Part shown: one piece after another, positions 17,806 to 25,636 of the stretch
Numbering within the stretch: the first letter of the stretch is position 1
Layout: each line of letters opens with the position of its first letter
DNA from: Moraxellaceae bacterium
GTDB taxonomy: Bacteria > Pseudomonadota > Gammaproteobacteria > Pseudomonadales > Moraxellaceae
Reading direction: 5' to 3'
Assembly: GCA_004173455.1 (NCBI GenBank)
Contig: SECL01000002.1
Span: 1-64,000, forward strand
DNA: 64,000 bases
The notes under the pieces: generated by a model
What the model was told of the DNA's origin: nothing
Seen by the model: the letters and a program-made list of their open reading frames with translations, nothing else
The model's database searches: none
Translations under genes and position numbers: made by a program

Positions 17806-17990
17806 ATCAAATACGCGATGATGTGTTTAGCGAATCAAGGATGATATGGCACGGATTAGCCATAAGGATAGCGCTCGTTGAAAGACGGGTAACTCGCAAG
17901 GCTCGAATGGATATTTCGAGAACAGGATGTATAGCAGGATGCTAAAGAAATTCCCGACCATTCAGGATGAATATAGTCGGGCTTTTTTAT
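17806..17990 (+). ncRNA. Candidate RsmX/Y/Z (CsrB)-type CsrA-sequestering small RNA
   Basis: No ORF is present, but seven GGA motifs occur in about 130 nt (17839, 17853, 17866, 17909, 17925, 17937 and 17965). Several sit in short hairpin loops: ATGGC/GCCAT (17846-17863), CTCGAA/TTCGAG (17902-17920), TAGC-AGGAT-GCTA (17932-17944) and ATTC-AGGAT-GAAT (17960-17972). An intrinsic terminator ends it. Loop-borne A(N)GGA is the binding signal of CsrA/RsmA. The 5' end is estimated from a possible -10 (TATTTT, 17794-17799) and may lie up to about 25 nt further on. Such RNAs bind several CsrA dimers and relieve translational repression. The overall pattern is strong; the identity is not proven. Confidence 0.72.
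17953..17988 (+). terminator. Rho-independent terminator of the candidate sRNA
   Basis: CCCGAC (17953-17958) pairs with GTCGGG (17976-17981), followed by CTTTTTT. A smaller hairpin inside it displays an AGGAT loop, so the terminator stem also carries one of the GGA motifs. Confidence 0.85.
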
Positions 17991-18030
17991 GCCTGAATCA
18001 ATGGCAAGTACAGGACGGTATTCAGGGTTT

Positions 18031-18076
18031 ATCAATAAAACCGTTATGAATTATGCAAAAAAAACGTTTTATTGAT
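18031..18076. repeat. 11-bp perfect inverted repeat upstream of cysI
   Basis: ATCAATAAAAC (18031-18041) and GTTTTATTGAT (18066-18076) are perfect reverse complements separated by 24 bases. They lie about 60 bp before the cysI start. It could be a regulator-binding site or an mRNA leader hairpin. It is not followed by a T-run. Confidence 0.5.
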
Positions 18077-18134
18077 GTCGCAAACCCAAGTATGCTTCGC
18101 GCCTAAACTTATACAATGAATCTAGCCATACGCC

Positions 18135-19778
18135 ATGTATCAATATACCGAGTTTGACCAGAACTTGCTCAATGAGCGACTGGCTCAATTTACCAACCAG
18201 ATTCAACGCTACCTCGCAGGCACTTTGTCTGATAGCGAGTTACTCCCATTGCGTTTGCAAAATGGCCTTTATATCCAGCGTTATGCGCCTATGTTTCGTA
18301 TTGCCGTGCCTTACGGTTTGCTGGCCAGTCGCCAGCTACGCAAACTGGCAGAAGTTACCCGCAAATACGATCGTGGCTATGCGCATGTGTCGACCCGCCA
18401 GAATTTTCAGCTCAACTGGACAGCACTGGAAGATATTCCGGCGGCGCTGGCCGAGCTGGTAAGTGTGGAAATGCATTCGATTCAGACCAGTGGTAACTGT
18501 ATCCGCAATACCACCACTGACCAGTTTGCCGGCGTGACACCGGGCGAAGTGGCTGACCCACGGCCAACCTGTGAGTTGATTCGGCAGTGGAGTACTTTCC
18601 ATCCTGAGTTTGCATTCCTGCCGCGCAAATTTAAAATTGCGGTGTCTGCACTGGCCGAAGTGGATCGGGCAGCGACAGCGTTTCATGATATTGGCGTTTA
18701 TATTGTCAAAAATGAAGCGGGCGAGATTGGCTACCGGATTTTGGTGGGTGGTGGTTTGGGGCGTACCCCGGTGATTGGCAGTTTTATCCGTGATTTCGTA
18801 CCGCGTGAAGACTTGCTGGCCTACCTTGAAGCGATTGTACGGGTGTATAACCTGCATGGTCGTCGTGACAATAAGTATAAGGCACGCATCAAGATTCTGG
18901 TGCGTGCGCTCACGCCTGAGGTATTTGCGCAAAAAGTAGAGGCTGAATTTGCCCAAATCCGTGGCCAGCGCAAAACCGAACCTGAATTGTTGGCGCGTAT
19001 GGATGCTGTGTTTACACCGCCTGCCTATGACACGCTGGAAAATGAGGACTTGTCCGCGCAGTTTGCTGCCGATAAAGCCTTTGCCAACTGGTATCGCCAC
19101 AATACCCATGCGCATAAAATCCCCGGCTACCGCATTGTGACCCTGTCCTTAAAGCGGGCAGGCATTGCGCCGGGTGATATTACTGATGATGAGCTGGACA
19201 TGGTGGCCGATCTGGCCGACCAGTACAGTTTTGGCGAAATCCGCAACACCCATGAGCAAAACATGGTACTGGCTGATGTGCCGCAAAAAGACCTGTATGC
19301 GGTGTATCAGGTGCTCAACCAGCACAATATGGCACGCGCGCATATTGGCTTTGTGACTGATATCGTGTGCTGCCCGGGTGGCGACTACTGCTCACTGGCC
19401 AATGCCAAATCCATCCCAATTTCTGAAGCCATTAGCCGTCGTCTGGATGATCTGGACACTGTCTATAATCTGGGCAAGATTGACCTGAACATTTCAGGTT
19501 GCATGAATGCCTGTGGTCATCACCATGCGGGCCATATTGGTATTTTGGGCGTGGATAAAAAAGGCGCTGAGTTTTATCAGATCACGCTGGGTGGCAATAG
19601 CGACCATGATGCCAGCATTGGTAATATTCTGGGGCCATCATTTGCTGCGCAGGAAGTACCGGATGTGGTCGAGGAAGTCCTCAATACCTATCTGGACTTA
19701 CGGACTGACGGCGAACGCTTTTTAGATACTTATCGTCGTGTTGGCATTGAGCCATTCAAGGAGCGCACATATGCCTAA
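18135..19778 (+). CDS. cysI: Sulfite reductase hemoprotein subunit (nitrite/sulfite reductase family)
   Basis: A 547-residue siroheme/[4Fe-4S] reductase that reduces sulfite to sulfide in assimilatory sulfur metabolism. The N-terminal ferredoxin-like half-domain has YAHVSTRQNFQLNW and the substrate/cofactor segment SGNCIRNTTTDQFAGV. The iron-sulfur/siroheme cysteines lie in CCPGGDYCSLANAKS and ISGCMNACGHHHAGHIG. No Shine-Dalgarno sequence is obvious before ATG 18135. The gene overlaps the DUF934 gene by eight bases, an arrangement typical of Moraxellaceae and pseudomonads. A nitrite reductase assignment is less likely given the DUF934 partner. Confidence 0.92.
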   Translation: MYQYTEFDQNLLNERLAQFTNQIQRYLAGTLSDSELLPLRLQNGLYIQRYAPMFRIAVPYGLLASRQLRKLAEVTRKYDRGYAHVSTRQNFQLNWTALEDIPAALAELVSVEMHSIQTSGNCIRNTTTDQFAGVTPGEVADPRPTCELIRQWSTFHPEFAFLPRKFKIAVSALAEVDRAATAFHDIGVYIVKNEAGEIGYRILVGGGLGRTPVIGSFIRDFVPREDLLAYLEAIVRVYNLHGRRDNKYKARIKILVRALTPEVFAQKVEAEFAQIRGQRKTEPELLARMDAVFTPPAYDTLENEDLSAQFAADKAFANWYRHNTHAHKIPGYRIVTLSLKRAGIAPGDITDDELDMVADLADQYSFGEIRNTHEQNMVLADVPQKDLYAVYQVLNQHNMARAHIGFVTDIVCCPGGDYCSLANAKSIPISEAISRRLDDLDTVYNLGKIDLNISGCMNACGHHHAGHIGILGVDKKGAEFYQITLGGNSDHDASIGNILGPSFAAQEVPDVVEEVLNTYLDLRTDGERFLDTYRRVGIEPFKERTYA

Positions 19779-20256
19779 TACGGTACTGTTTAAAGACGGC
19801 AGCATCTGTGAAGATGAATACCAGATGATTGGTGAAGACGGCGTAATGCCTACCGGTAATGTATTGCTGCGTGCCACAGAACTGGATCGGCTGGATGAAG
19901 TTCAGGGCAAAAAAGGCTTACTGATTACCGTGGATAGCTCGCCAGAAGAGCATCAGTTTCCATTGCAAAAACTGGATCTAATTGCCATTAATTTTGCTGT
20001 GTTTACCGATGGCCGTGGCTATTCGTTTGCTGCTTTGCTGCGTCGTCAGGGCTTTGTGGGTGAGCTACGTGCGGTGGGTGATGTTTTCCGCGACACCTTA
20101 AATTATATGAAACGCAGTGGTTTTGATTCGTTTATCCTAAAAGATGGAAAGGATGTCAACGAAGCCATCGCGGGTTTAAGTGATTTTAGTGTGCCTTATC
20201 AGGCTTCGGTCGCTGTGCCAGAACCTCATTACCAAACTGGTCAGCGCATCTCGTAA
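19771..20256 (+). CDS. DUF934 protein, sulfite-reductase partner
   Basis: 161 residues from ATG 19771, which lies inside the end of cysI (ATGCCTAA overlap) with CAAGGAG eight bases upstream. The DUF934 signature is seen in LDLIAINFAVFTDGRGYSFAALLRRQGFVGELRAVGDVFRDTL (residues about 70-112). Members occur almost always next to cysI and are thought to help assimilatory sulfite reduction, possibly as an electron-transfer or assembly factor; the biochemistry is not settled. A terminator follows at 20291. Confidence 0.9.
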   Translation: MPNTVLFKDGSICEDEYQMIGEDGVMPTGNVLLRATELDRLDEVQGKKGLLITVDSSPEEHQFPLQKLDLIAINFAVFTDGRGYSFAALLRRQGFVGELRAVGDVFRDTLNYMKRSGFDSFILKDGKDVNEAIAGLSDFSVPYQASVAVPEPHYQTGQRIS

Positions 20257-20290
20257 GCCTGACGGATTTTGTAAAAAAACGCTTATTTGT

Positions 20291-20328
20291 AAAAAAGCTC
20301 CTAGACGTGATGGTATAGGGGCTTTTTT
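20291..20328 (+). terminator. Terminator of the cysI-DUF934 operon
   Basis: AAAAAAGCTCCTA (20291-20303) pairs with TAGGGGCTTTTTT (20316-20328) with one G-T wobble, ending in six T. Confidence 0.85.
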
Positions 20329-20387
20329 GATGGCAACGTAGTATATTCATACAGTTAATCATTGGGTTAGGGAGTTAAGAATTTACG

Positions 20388-21170
20388 ATGTTAGTATTAA
20401 TTTCACCTGCCAAGACACTGGATTATGACAGTCCTCTGGCTACCGCTGAGCATACCCAACCGCAACTACTGGATAAAAGTCAGGAATTGGTTGATGTGTG
20501 CCGTGAACTGACCGCGCAGGATTTGACCGATTTGATGTCAATTAGCCCCAAGTTGGCTGAACTCAACAAGCAGCGTTTTTGCAACTGGGAACCCATTTTT
20601 AATCTGGAAAATGCACGACAGGCCATTCTTGCCTTTAAGGGTGATGTGTACGCAGGCTTGCAGGCACAGGACTTTAGTCAACAGGATTTTGAATTTGCCC
20701 AGAAGCATTTGCGCATGTTGTCTGGACTATATGGCGTGTTGCGACCATTGGATCTAATGCAGCCTTACCGGCTTGAAATGGGCACCCGGCTCAATAATCG
20801 GGTGGGCAAGGATTTATACGGATTCTGGGGCAACACCATCACCGATCATGTCAATCAGGCATTGCAGGCGCAGGGTGATGATGTGGTGGTCAATCTGGCG
20901 TCCGATGAATACTTTAAGGCGGTCAAGGTCAATCATCTGCAAGGTCGCCTGATCAAGCCGGTTTTTCTGGATGAAAAAAATGGTCAATACAAGGTAATCA
21001 GTTTTTATGCCAAAAAAGCCCGTGGTCTGATGAGCCGCTTTATTATTAAAAACCAGTTAACCCAGATAGAGCAGCTCAAAGCATTTGATCTTGAGGGCTA
21101 TCGCTATTCTGCCGAGCATTCGACTGACGATGAGCTAGTCTTTATGCGCGCCCAGCAGGAATCCATTTAA
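20388..21170 (+). CDS. yaaA: Peroxide stress protein YaaA (DUF328)
   Basis: 260 residues, the normal family length. The N-terminal signature [16 protein letters not shown], the central [22 protein letters not shown] and [10 protein letters not shown], and the C-terminal [16 protein letters not shown] all match YaaA. In E. coli YaaA limits intracellular free iron and DNA damage during hydrogen peroxide stress. It stands alone between two terminators, so it is probably monocistronic. Confidence 0.95.
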   Translation: MLVLISPAKTLDYDSPLATAEHTQPQLLDKSQELVDVCRELTAQDLTDLMSISPKLAELNKQRFCNWEPIFNLENARQAILAFKGDVYAGLQAQDFSQQDFEFAQKHLRMLSGLYGVLRPLDLMQPYRLEMGTRLNNRVGKDLYGFWGNTITDHVNQALQAQGDDVVVNLASDEYFKAVKVNHLQGRLIKPVFLDEKNGQYKVISFYAKKARGLMSRFIIKNQLTQIEQLKAFDLEGYRYSAEHSTDDELVFMRAQQESI

Positions 21171-21204
21171 AACTCTGACAGCATTACCAGCTCAAATTCG
21201 CCAT

Positions 21205-21233
21205 AAAAAAGATAGTCATTTGCTGTCTTTTTT
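21205..21233 (+). terminator. Putative weak terminator after yaaA
   Basis: AAAAAAGATAG (21205-21215) can pair with CTGTCTTTTTT (21223-21233) with one mismatch. The stem is mostly A-T, so strength is uncertain. Confidence 0.5.
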
Positions 21234-21426
21234 GCTGAGTACATCCTAAAAGATCCAGTTGTCTAATGAATATTCAATGATTAACAATTCGTAAAGTTAG
21301 ATTACACGTATGTAACATTTTATATTAAAATTCCATTTTTGACGTGTCTGCCCATGCAGGAAGCGTCTGCCATTTTTTTAGCAAACCGTTTGTTACAGCG
21401 TGTAAGAAATAAAGCGTAGAGGTCGT

Positions 21427-22143
21427 ATGAACTTTAAAACCCTGATGGTTGCGGCAATCTGTAGTGCCGCCATGTCTGCTGTTGATGCCAAGCCATTGTG
21501 GCAGGATTTTAGTATCACTGGCCTGCATGGCGATGACTATAAAGTGGGGCCTGAAAAGCGTGATGTCATCACGCTGGAATATGCCGCAGGTCTGACATGG
21601 GGGGATGCATTCTTTTTTCTGGATCATAGTCGCTATAGTGGAAATGATGGCAAGGACAACTATTTTGAGCTTGCGCCGCGCTTAAGCCTGTCGTATTTAA
21701 CCGGTCAAAAGCTGTCGTACGGTTTAGTCAAGGATGTGTATCTGGCCTCAACCTGGGAATCTGGTCATGATTTTGACAACTATGTTTATGGGATTGGTTT
21801 TGGCTTAAATATTCCATATTTTAAATATGCGGATATCAACCTGTATCGTGCCAACAATGAAACCACCAAAGACGACTGGATGACCACGATTGATTATGGT
21901 GTTCCTTTGACCTTGGGCACGCAGGATTTTTTGTTTGATGGCTTTATGGATTGGTCAAGCAGTGCATCTGATCATGCCGCTGAACTCAACTGGACCTCGC
22001 AGTGGAAATGGAATGTGGGCAAGCTGATTAATCCCGATACCCGGCTTTATCTGGGCATTGAATATTCGTACTGGATTAACAAATTTGGCATTAAGGACGT
22101 GGACGAGAAAAATGTCAGTGCATTGATCAAATACCATTTTTGA
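21427..22143 (+). CDS. Tsx/OmpK-like outer-membrane channel protein
   Basis: A 238-residue beta-barrel protein with a short signal peptide (about residues 1-21, ending VDA-KP). The segment PLWQDFSITGLHGDDYKVGPEKRDVITLEYA is typical of the nucleoside-specific channel (Tsx)/OmpK family, as are FFFLDHSRY and the C-terminal SALIKYHF with a terminal aromatic. The family forms small outer-membrane channels, for nucleosides in E. coli; the substrate here is unknown. A strong terminator follows at 22221. Confidence 0.85.
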   Translation: MNFKTLMVAAICSAAMSAVDAKPLWQDFSITGLHGDDYKVGPEKRDVITLEYAAGLTWGDAFFFLDHSRYSGNDGKDNYFELAPRLSLSYLTGQKLSYGLVKDVYLASTWESGHDFDNYVYGIGFGLNIPYFKYADINLYRANNETTKDDWMTTIDYGVPLTLGTQDFLFDGFMDWSSSASDHAAELNWTSQWKWNVGKLINPDTRLYLGIEYSYWINKFGIKDVDEKNVSALIKYHF

Positions 22144-22157
22144 TTTGCGCCTGTACA

Positions 22158-22212
22158 TCGTTGGCATTTATACAGCATGAGCATTTACAGCACTGACATT
22201 TACAGCATTGCC
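22158..22212. repeat. Three short tandem direct repeats
   Basis: Three imperfect 15-19-base units around CATTTA(TA)CAGCA run head to tail between the Tsx-like gene and its terminator. They are probably replication-slippage repeats in the 3' untranslated region. Confidence 0.5.
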
Positions 22213-22220
22213 AGCACCCA

Positions 22221-22245
22221 AGCGTACTTTTTAGTACGCTTTTTT
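22221..22245 (+). terminator. Terminator of the Tsx-like gene
   Basis: AGCGTAC (22221-22227) pairs with GTACGCT (22234-22240), followed by T residues. Confidence 0.85.
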
Positions 22246-22284
22246 ATACCGGATTGATGGTGAGTTGAGGGTGGGTTGACCACA

Positions 22285-23190
22285 TTATTTTTTGCTCGTT
22301 TGCAGCAGTTGAATAATACTGGAAAAATCCAGTGCGCCAGCGCCAGCTTTACTATGCAAGGCATATAAGTTACGCGCCATTTCGCCCAGTGGAATGGAAG
22401 CCTGCGCAGTTAAGGCAGTTTCGGTGGCTAAACCCAAATCCTTGAGCATTAAATCCACGCCAAATCCGCCACTATAGTCACGCGAGGCAGGCGCATTGTC
22501 CATTACATTTGGATAGGGGTTATATACCTCTAGTGACCAGTTACGGCCTGAGCTTTTAACCATAATATCAGACAACACTTTGGGGTCTAGTCCATTGGCA
22601 ACACCTAGTGCCAAGGCTTCTGCCGTGCCAATCATTTGGATGCCAAGCAGCATGTTATTGCAGATTTTGGCTGTTTGACCTGCACCGCTTGCACCTGCAT
22701 GAAAAATATTTTTACCCATTGCGCTTAATAACGGCTGCGCGCGCTCTAGGGCTGCATTACTACCGCCCACAATAAAGGTGAGCGTGCCTGCAATTGCGCC
22801 AGCAGTGCCACCAGATACAGGCGCATCGAGCATTTCTAAGCCAAGCTCAGCCGCAGCGTTGGCAACGGTGATTGCAGTTTTGGCTGCAATAGTGCTGCAA
22901 TCAATAATTAGCGCACCTTGTTTAATATGCGGCAGTAAACCTGATTCGCTCGAACCATCACCCAGATACAGTGCTTCAACATGACGACTCGCTGGTAGCA
23001 TGCTAATGACAATATCAGCATCATGGACTGCATCAATAGCAGATATGGCAATGTGCGCGCCAGCATTTTCAAATTCTTTCAGTGCAGTCGGTGAAAGATC
23101 AAATACGGTGAGATGGTGACCCGCTTTAAGCAGGTTTTTTGCCATGGGGCCGCCCATGTTGCCCAAGCCGATAAATGCAATTTGGCTCAT
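22285..23190 (-). CDS. mmsB: 3-hydroxyisobutyrate dehydrogenase
   Basis: 301 residues from ATG 23190, chosen because AGGAAG precedes it and the Rossmann motif IAFIGLGNMGGPMAKNLLKAGHHL follows immediately. Beta-hydroxyacid dehydrogenase signatures are DAPVSGGTAGAIAGTLTFIVGG and the catalytic-lysine segment GAGQTAKICNNMLLG. It oxidises 3-hydroxyisobutyrate to methylmalonate semialdehyde in valine breakdown. It is the last gene of the operon 27148 to 22285 and follows the hydrolase gene by about 60 bp. Confidence 0.95.
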   Translation of the reverse strand: MSQIAFIGLGNMGGPMAKNLLKAGHHLTVFDLSPTALKEFENAGAHIAISAIDAVHDADIVISMLPASRHVEALYLGDGSSESGLLPHIKQGALIIDCSTIAAKTAITVANAAAELGLEMLDAPVSGGTAGAIAGTLTFIVGGSNAALERAQPLLSAMGKNIFHAGASGAGQTAKICNNMLLGIQMIGTAEALALGVANGLDPKVLSDIMVKSSGRNWSLEVYNPYPNVMDNAPASRDYSGGFGVDLMLKDLGLATETALTAQASIPLGEMARNLYALHSKAGAGALDFSSIIQLLQTSKK

Positions 23191-23253
23191 TCTGATTCTT
23201 CCTGAAAAAGAGGTTGTTATTAAACGATTGAACGTCAACGCAATGCCTAGAGG

Positions 23254-24441
23254 TTAATCATTACTGCCAAGATCTGCCAGAGGATGCGCCTCGGCTGGCC
23301 ATGGATTGTTAATAAAACCGTTAATCCACTCAGGCGTTATTTCTGTATGCGTGGCAGGTTGCCAGTGGGGCTGTTGATCTTTATCAATGATTAAAGCGCG
23401 AATCCCTTCGGCAAAATCGGGTCGTGCGGCACAGTGCAGGGCAGCCAGATATTCCATGCGGAATACATCAGCCAAAGACATATTTTTTGCACGGTGCAGT
23501 AATAAATCGGCCAAATGGGCTGAGCTGGGTGAGCCTTTTTTTAAGGATGCTGCGGCTTTGGCAAGCCATTTATCGTCACTGCTATGATTAATAATATTTT
23601 CAATGGTCTGGTCAATATCATCGTTATTGCACAAAGCCTGAATGGTGGTTAGGTGGGTTTCGATAGGACCGGGTTGAACTGCGTTGCTACTTTCAGCAAA
23701 TTTTAATTGCGCATCGCTTAAAATAGCATCCAGTAAAAAGCCATTTTTGGTTTGTAAATTAGTCCATGCTTGCTGTTGCAAGGTTTTGAGTACCTGTGCT
23801 TTATCGGCCTGAGCAATCATGTAATCGGCAAGGTTAATCAATCGGGCATCGCTGGCGTTAATACTTGCTCCAGTCAGCGCCAAAAACAGCCCAACCTTTT
23901 CAGGCATTTGATTTAAAAAATAACTGCCGCCAACATCAGGGAATAAGCCAATGGCAATTTCTGGCATGGCCAAGCGTGATTTTTCGGTGACCACGCGATG
24001 GCTTGCACCCGCCATTAGGCCCATACCACCTCCCATGACAATGCCATGACCCCAGCATAAAATGGGTTTTGGATAAGTGTGAATGACATAATCAAGCCGA
24101 TATTCACGCTCAAAAAAATCACAAGCGTACTGGTTGGCTCTGATGTCATCTCGTTGCTCAGAGGCATGGTGGCTTAGCATGGATTGATACAATTGTTGTA
24201 AATCACCACCCGCGCAAAATGCTTTTTCACCTGCGGCATGCATAAATACCATGGCGACATTGTCATCTGTTGACCAAGTGGCAAGTTGTGCAGCTATTAA
24301 ATCAATCATGTCTAGCGACAGGGCATTTAAGGTTTTTTCAGCATTCAGCTGAATCATGCCAATGACATAGCCATTGTCGGTTGGCAGGGTGTCAAACAAT
24401 ACTGGCGCAGTGTTGGTCTGTGTTTGCTGAACATCAGTCAT
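23254..24441 (-). CDS. 3-hydroxyisobutyryl-CoA hydrolase (enoyl-CoA hydratase/isomerase family)
   Basis: A 395-residue crotonase-fold protein with a long HIBCH-type C-terminal domain. Motifs are AFCAGGDLQQLYQ, the oxyanion-hole helix GHGIVMGGGMGLMAGASHRV and MPEIAIGLFPDVGGSYFL. It hydrolyses 3-hydroxyisobutyryl-CoA to free 3-hydroxyisobutyrate in valine catabolism. Its start overlaps the stop of the acyl-CoA dehydrogenase gene (TAATG). Flanking mmsB, mmsA and acyl-CoA dehydrogenase strongly favour HIBCH over plain enoyl-CoA hydratase. Confidence 0.92.
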   Translation of the reverse strand: MTDVQQTQTNTAPVLFDTLPTDNGYVIGMIQLNAEKTLNALSLDMIDLIAAQLATWSTDDNVAMVFMHAAGEKAFCAGGDLQQLYQSMLSHHASEQRDDIRANQYACDFFEREYRLDYVIHTYPKPILCWGHGIVMGGGMGLMAGASHRVVTEKSRLAMPEIAIGLFPDVGGSYFLNQMPEKVGLFLALTGASINASDARLINLADYMIAQADKAQVLKTLQQQAWTNLQTKNGFLLDAILSDAQLKFAESSNAVQPGPIETHLTTIQALCNNDDIDQTIENIINHSSDDKWLAKAAASLKKGSPSSAHLADLLLHRAKNMSLADVFRMEYLAALHCAARPDFAEGIRALIIDKDQQPHWQPATHTEITPEWINGFINNPWPAEAHPLADLGSND

Positions 24442-25607
24442 TAACGAATTTCCTCGGGTGCCACACCATTTAACAAATGACGAGAAATAATCACGCGCAT
24501 AATCTCGTTGGTTCCTTCAAGAATCTGATGCACACGCACATCACGTAAATAACGTTCTAACGGATACTCTCGAATATAGCCATAGCCGCCATGTAGTTGC
24601 AATGCATCATTACACACGCTAAAGCTCACATCGGTGGCAAAGCGTTTGGCCATGGCGCAATAGGTGCTGGCATCTGGCGCACGTTGATCCAGTTTTGTGG
24701 CTGCTAGGCGTACTATTTGTCGTGCGGCAACCAGCTCAGTGACCATATCAGCCAGTTTAAATTGTAATGCCTGAAAGTCGGCCAGTTTGCGCTTAAATTG
24801 CTGGCGTTCACCCATATATAAGCGTGCTGCATCTAGCGCTGCTTGTGCTGCACCCAGCGAGCAACTGGCAATATTTATACGTCCACCATCAATACCACGC
24901 ATGGCAATTTTAAAGCCTTCGCCCTCAACTCCTAGCAAATGACTGGCTGGAATCATCACGTTATCAAAGCTAATGGTACGCGTAGGCTGACTGTTCCAAC
25001 CCATTTTTTGCTCGCAGCGGCCGTAGGTAATTCCCTGTGTATCGGCAGGTACCGCAAAAGCAGAAATACCACTGGCGCCTTCACTGCCAGTACGCGCCAT
25101 CACAACCAATAAATCAGTTGAACCTGCACCAGATATAAATGCCTTGGCACCATTTAAACAATACTGGCCATTGATCAGGTTCGCACGTGTTTTCAGGGAC
25201 GCTGCATCAGAGCCTGCATTGGGTTCGGTTAAACAATACGATGCCAACTTTCGCCCGCTGGCCAATAACGCACTCCATTGATCAACAACAGTAGGCGTTG
25301 CCCAAGTCGCCACCATCCAGCAGGCCATATTATGAATACTAATATAGGCAGCGGTGGAGGGGCAGGCATATGACAACTCTTCAAACACAATGGAGGCATC
25401 CAAACGGCTCAAACCTATACCGCCCGCAGCTTCAGGCGTATAAAGGCCACAAAAGCCCCATTCACCTGCTTGCTGGATTACCTCAATAGGGAAGGTACAT
25501 TCTGCGTCCCACTGGGCAGCATGTGGTGCCATTTTGTCTGCTGCAAACTGACGCGCTGCATGTTGAAAGGCACGCTGCTGTTCGGATAAATCAAAATTCA
25601 TGGCCAA
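24441..25607 (-). CDS. Acyl-CoA dehydrogenase, probably isobutyryl-CoA dehydrogenase
   Basis: A 388-residue flavin-dependent acyl-CoA dehydrogenase. The family motifs CLTEPNAGSDAASLKTRA, QFKRKLADFQALQFKLADM, LQLHGGYGYIREYPLERYLRDVR and ILEGTNEIMR are all present. By operon context it should oxidise isobutyryl-CoA to methacrylyl-CoA with electrons passed to ETF. The next step, hydration of methacrylyl-CoA, needs an enoyl-CoA hydratase that is not in this operon unless supplied elsewhere. Confidence 0.92.
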   Translation of the reverse strand: MAMNFDLSEQQRAFQHAARQFAADKMAPHAAQWDAECTFPIEVIQQAGEWGFCGLYTPEAAGGIGLSRLDASIVFEELSYACPSTAAYISIHNMACWMVATWATPTVVDQWSALLASGRKLASYCLTEPNAGSDAASLKTRANLINGQYCLNGAKAFISGAGSTDLLVVMARTGSEGASGISAFAVPADTQGITYGRCEQKMGWNSQPTRTISFDNVMIPASHLLGVEGEGFKIAMRGIDGGRINIASCSLGAAQAALDAARLYMGERQQFKRKLADFQALQFKLADMVTELVAARQIVRLAATKLDQRAPDASTYCAMAKRFATDVSFSVCNDALQLHGGYGYIREYPLERYLRDVRVHQILEGTNEIMRVIISRHLLNGVAPEEIR

Positions 25608-25636
25608 TGTCCTGTAAGCAATGCAATATTAAACAG

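Larger units (their letters stand above)
17643..18134. other. Intergenic region carrying an sRNA gene and the cysI leader
   Basis: About 490 bp without a protein gene between the hydrolase and cysI. In order it holds a GacA-type box, a GGA-rich RNA with terminator, a hairpin CCTGAAT (17992-17998) / ATTCAGG (18020-18026), and an 11-bp inverted repeat at 18031-18076. A possible -10 (TATACA or TACAAT near 18110-18117) lies close before cysI. Confidence 0.6.

Noticed and set aside
17992-18026. Second hairpin CCTGAAT/ATTCAGG after the sRNA terminator, containing AGGA
   Set aside because: It lies downstream of a strong terminator and has no T-run, so I did not include it in the sRNA. Read-through could make it relevant.
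18336-19115. 259-residue ORF antisense to cysI
   Set aside because: Shadow of a GC-biased coding sequence. cysI is unmistakable and the antisense protein has no recognisable motif.
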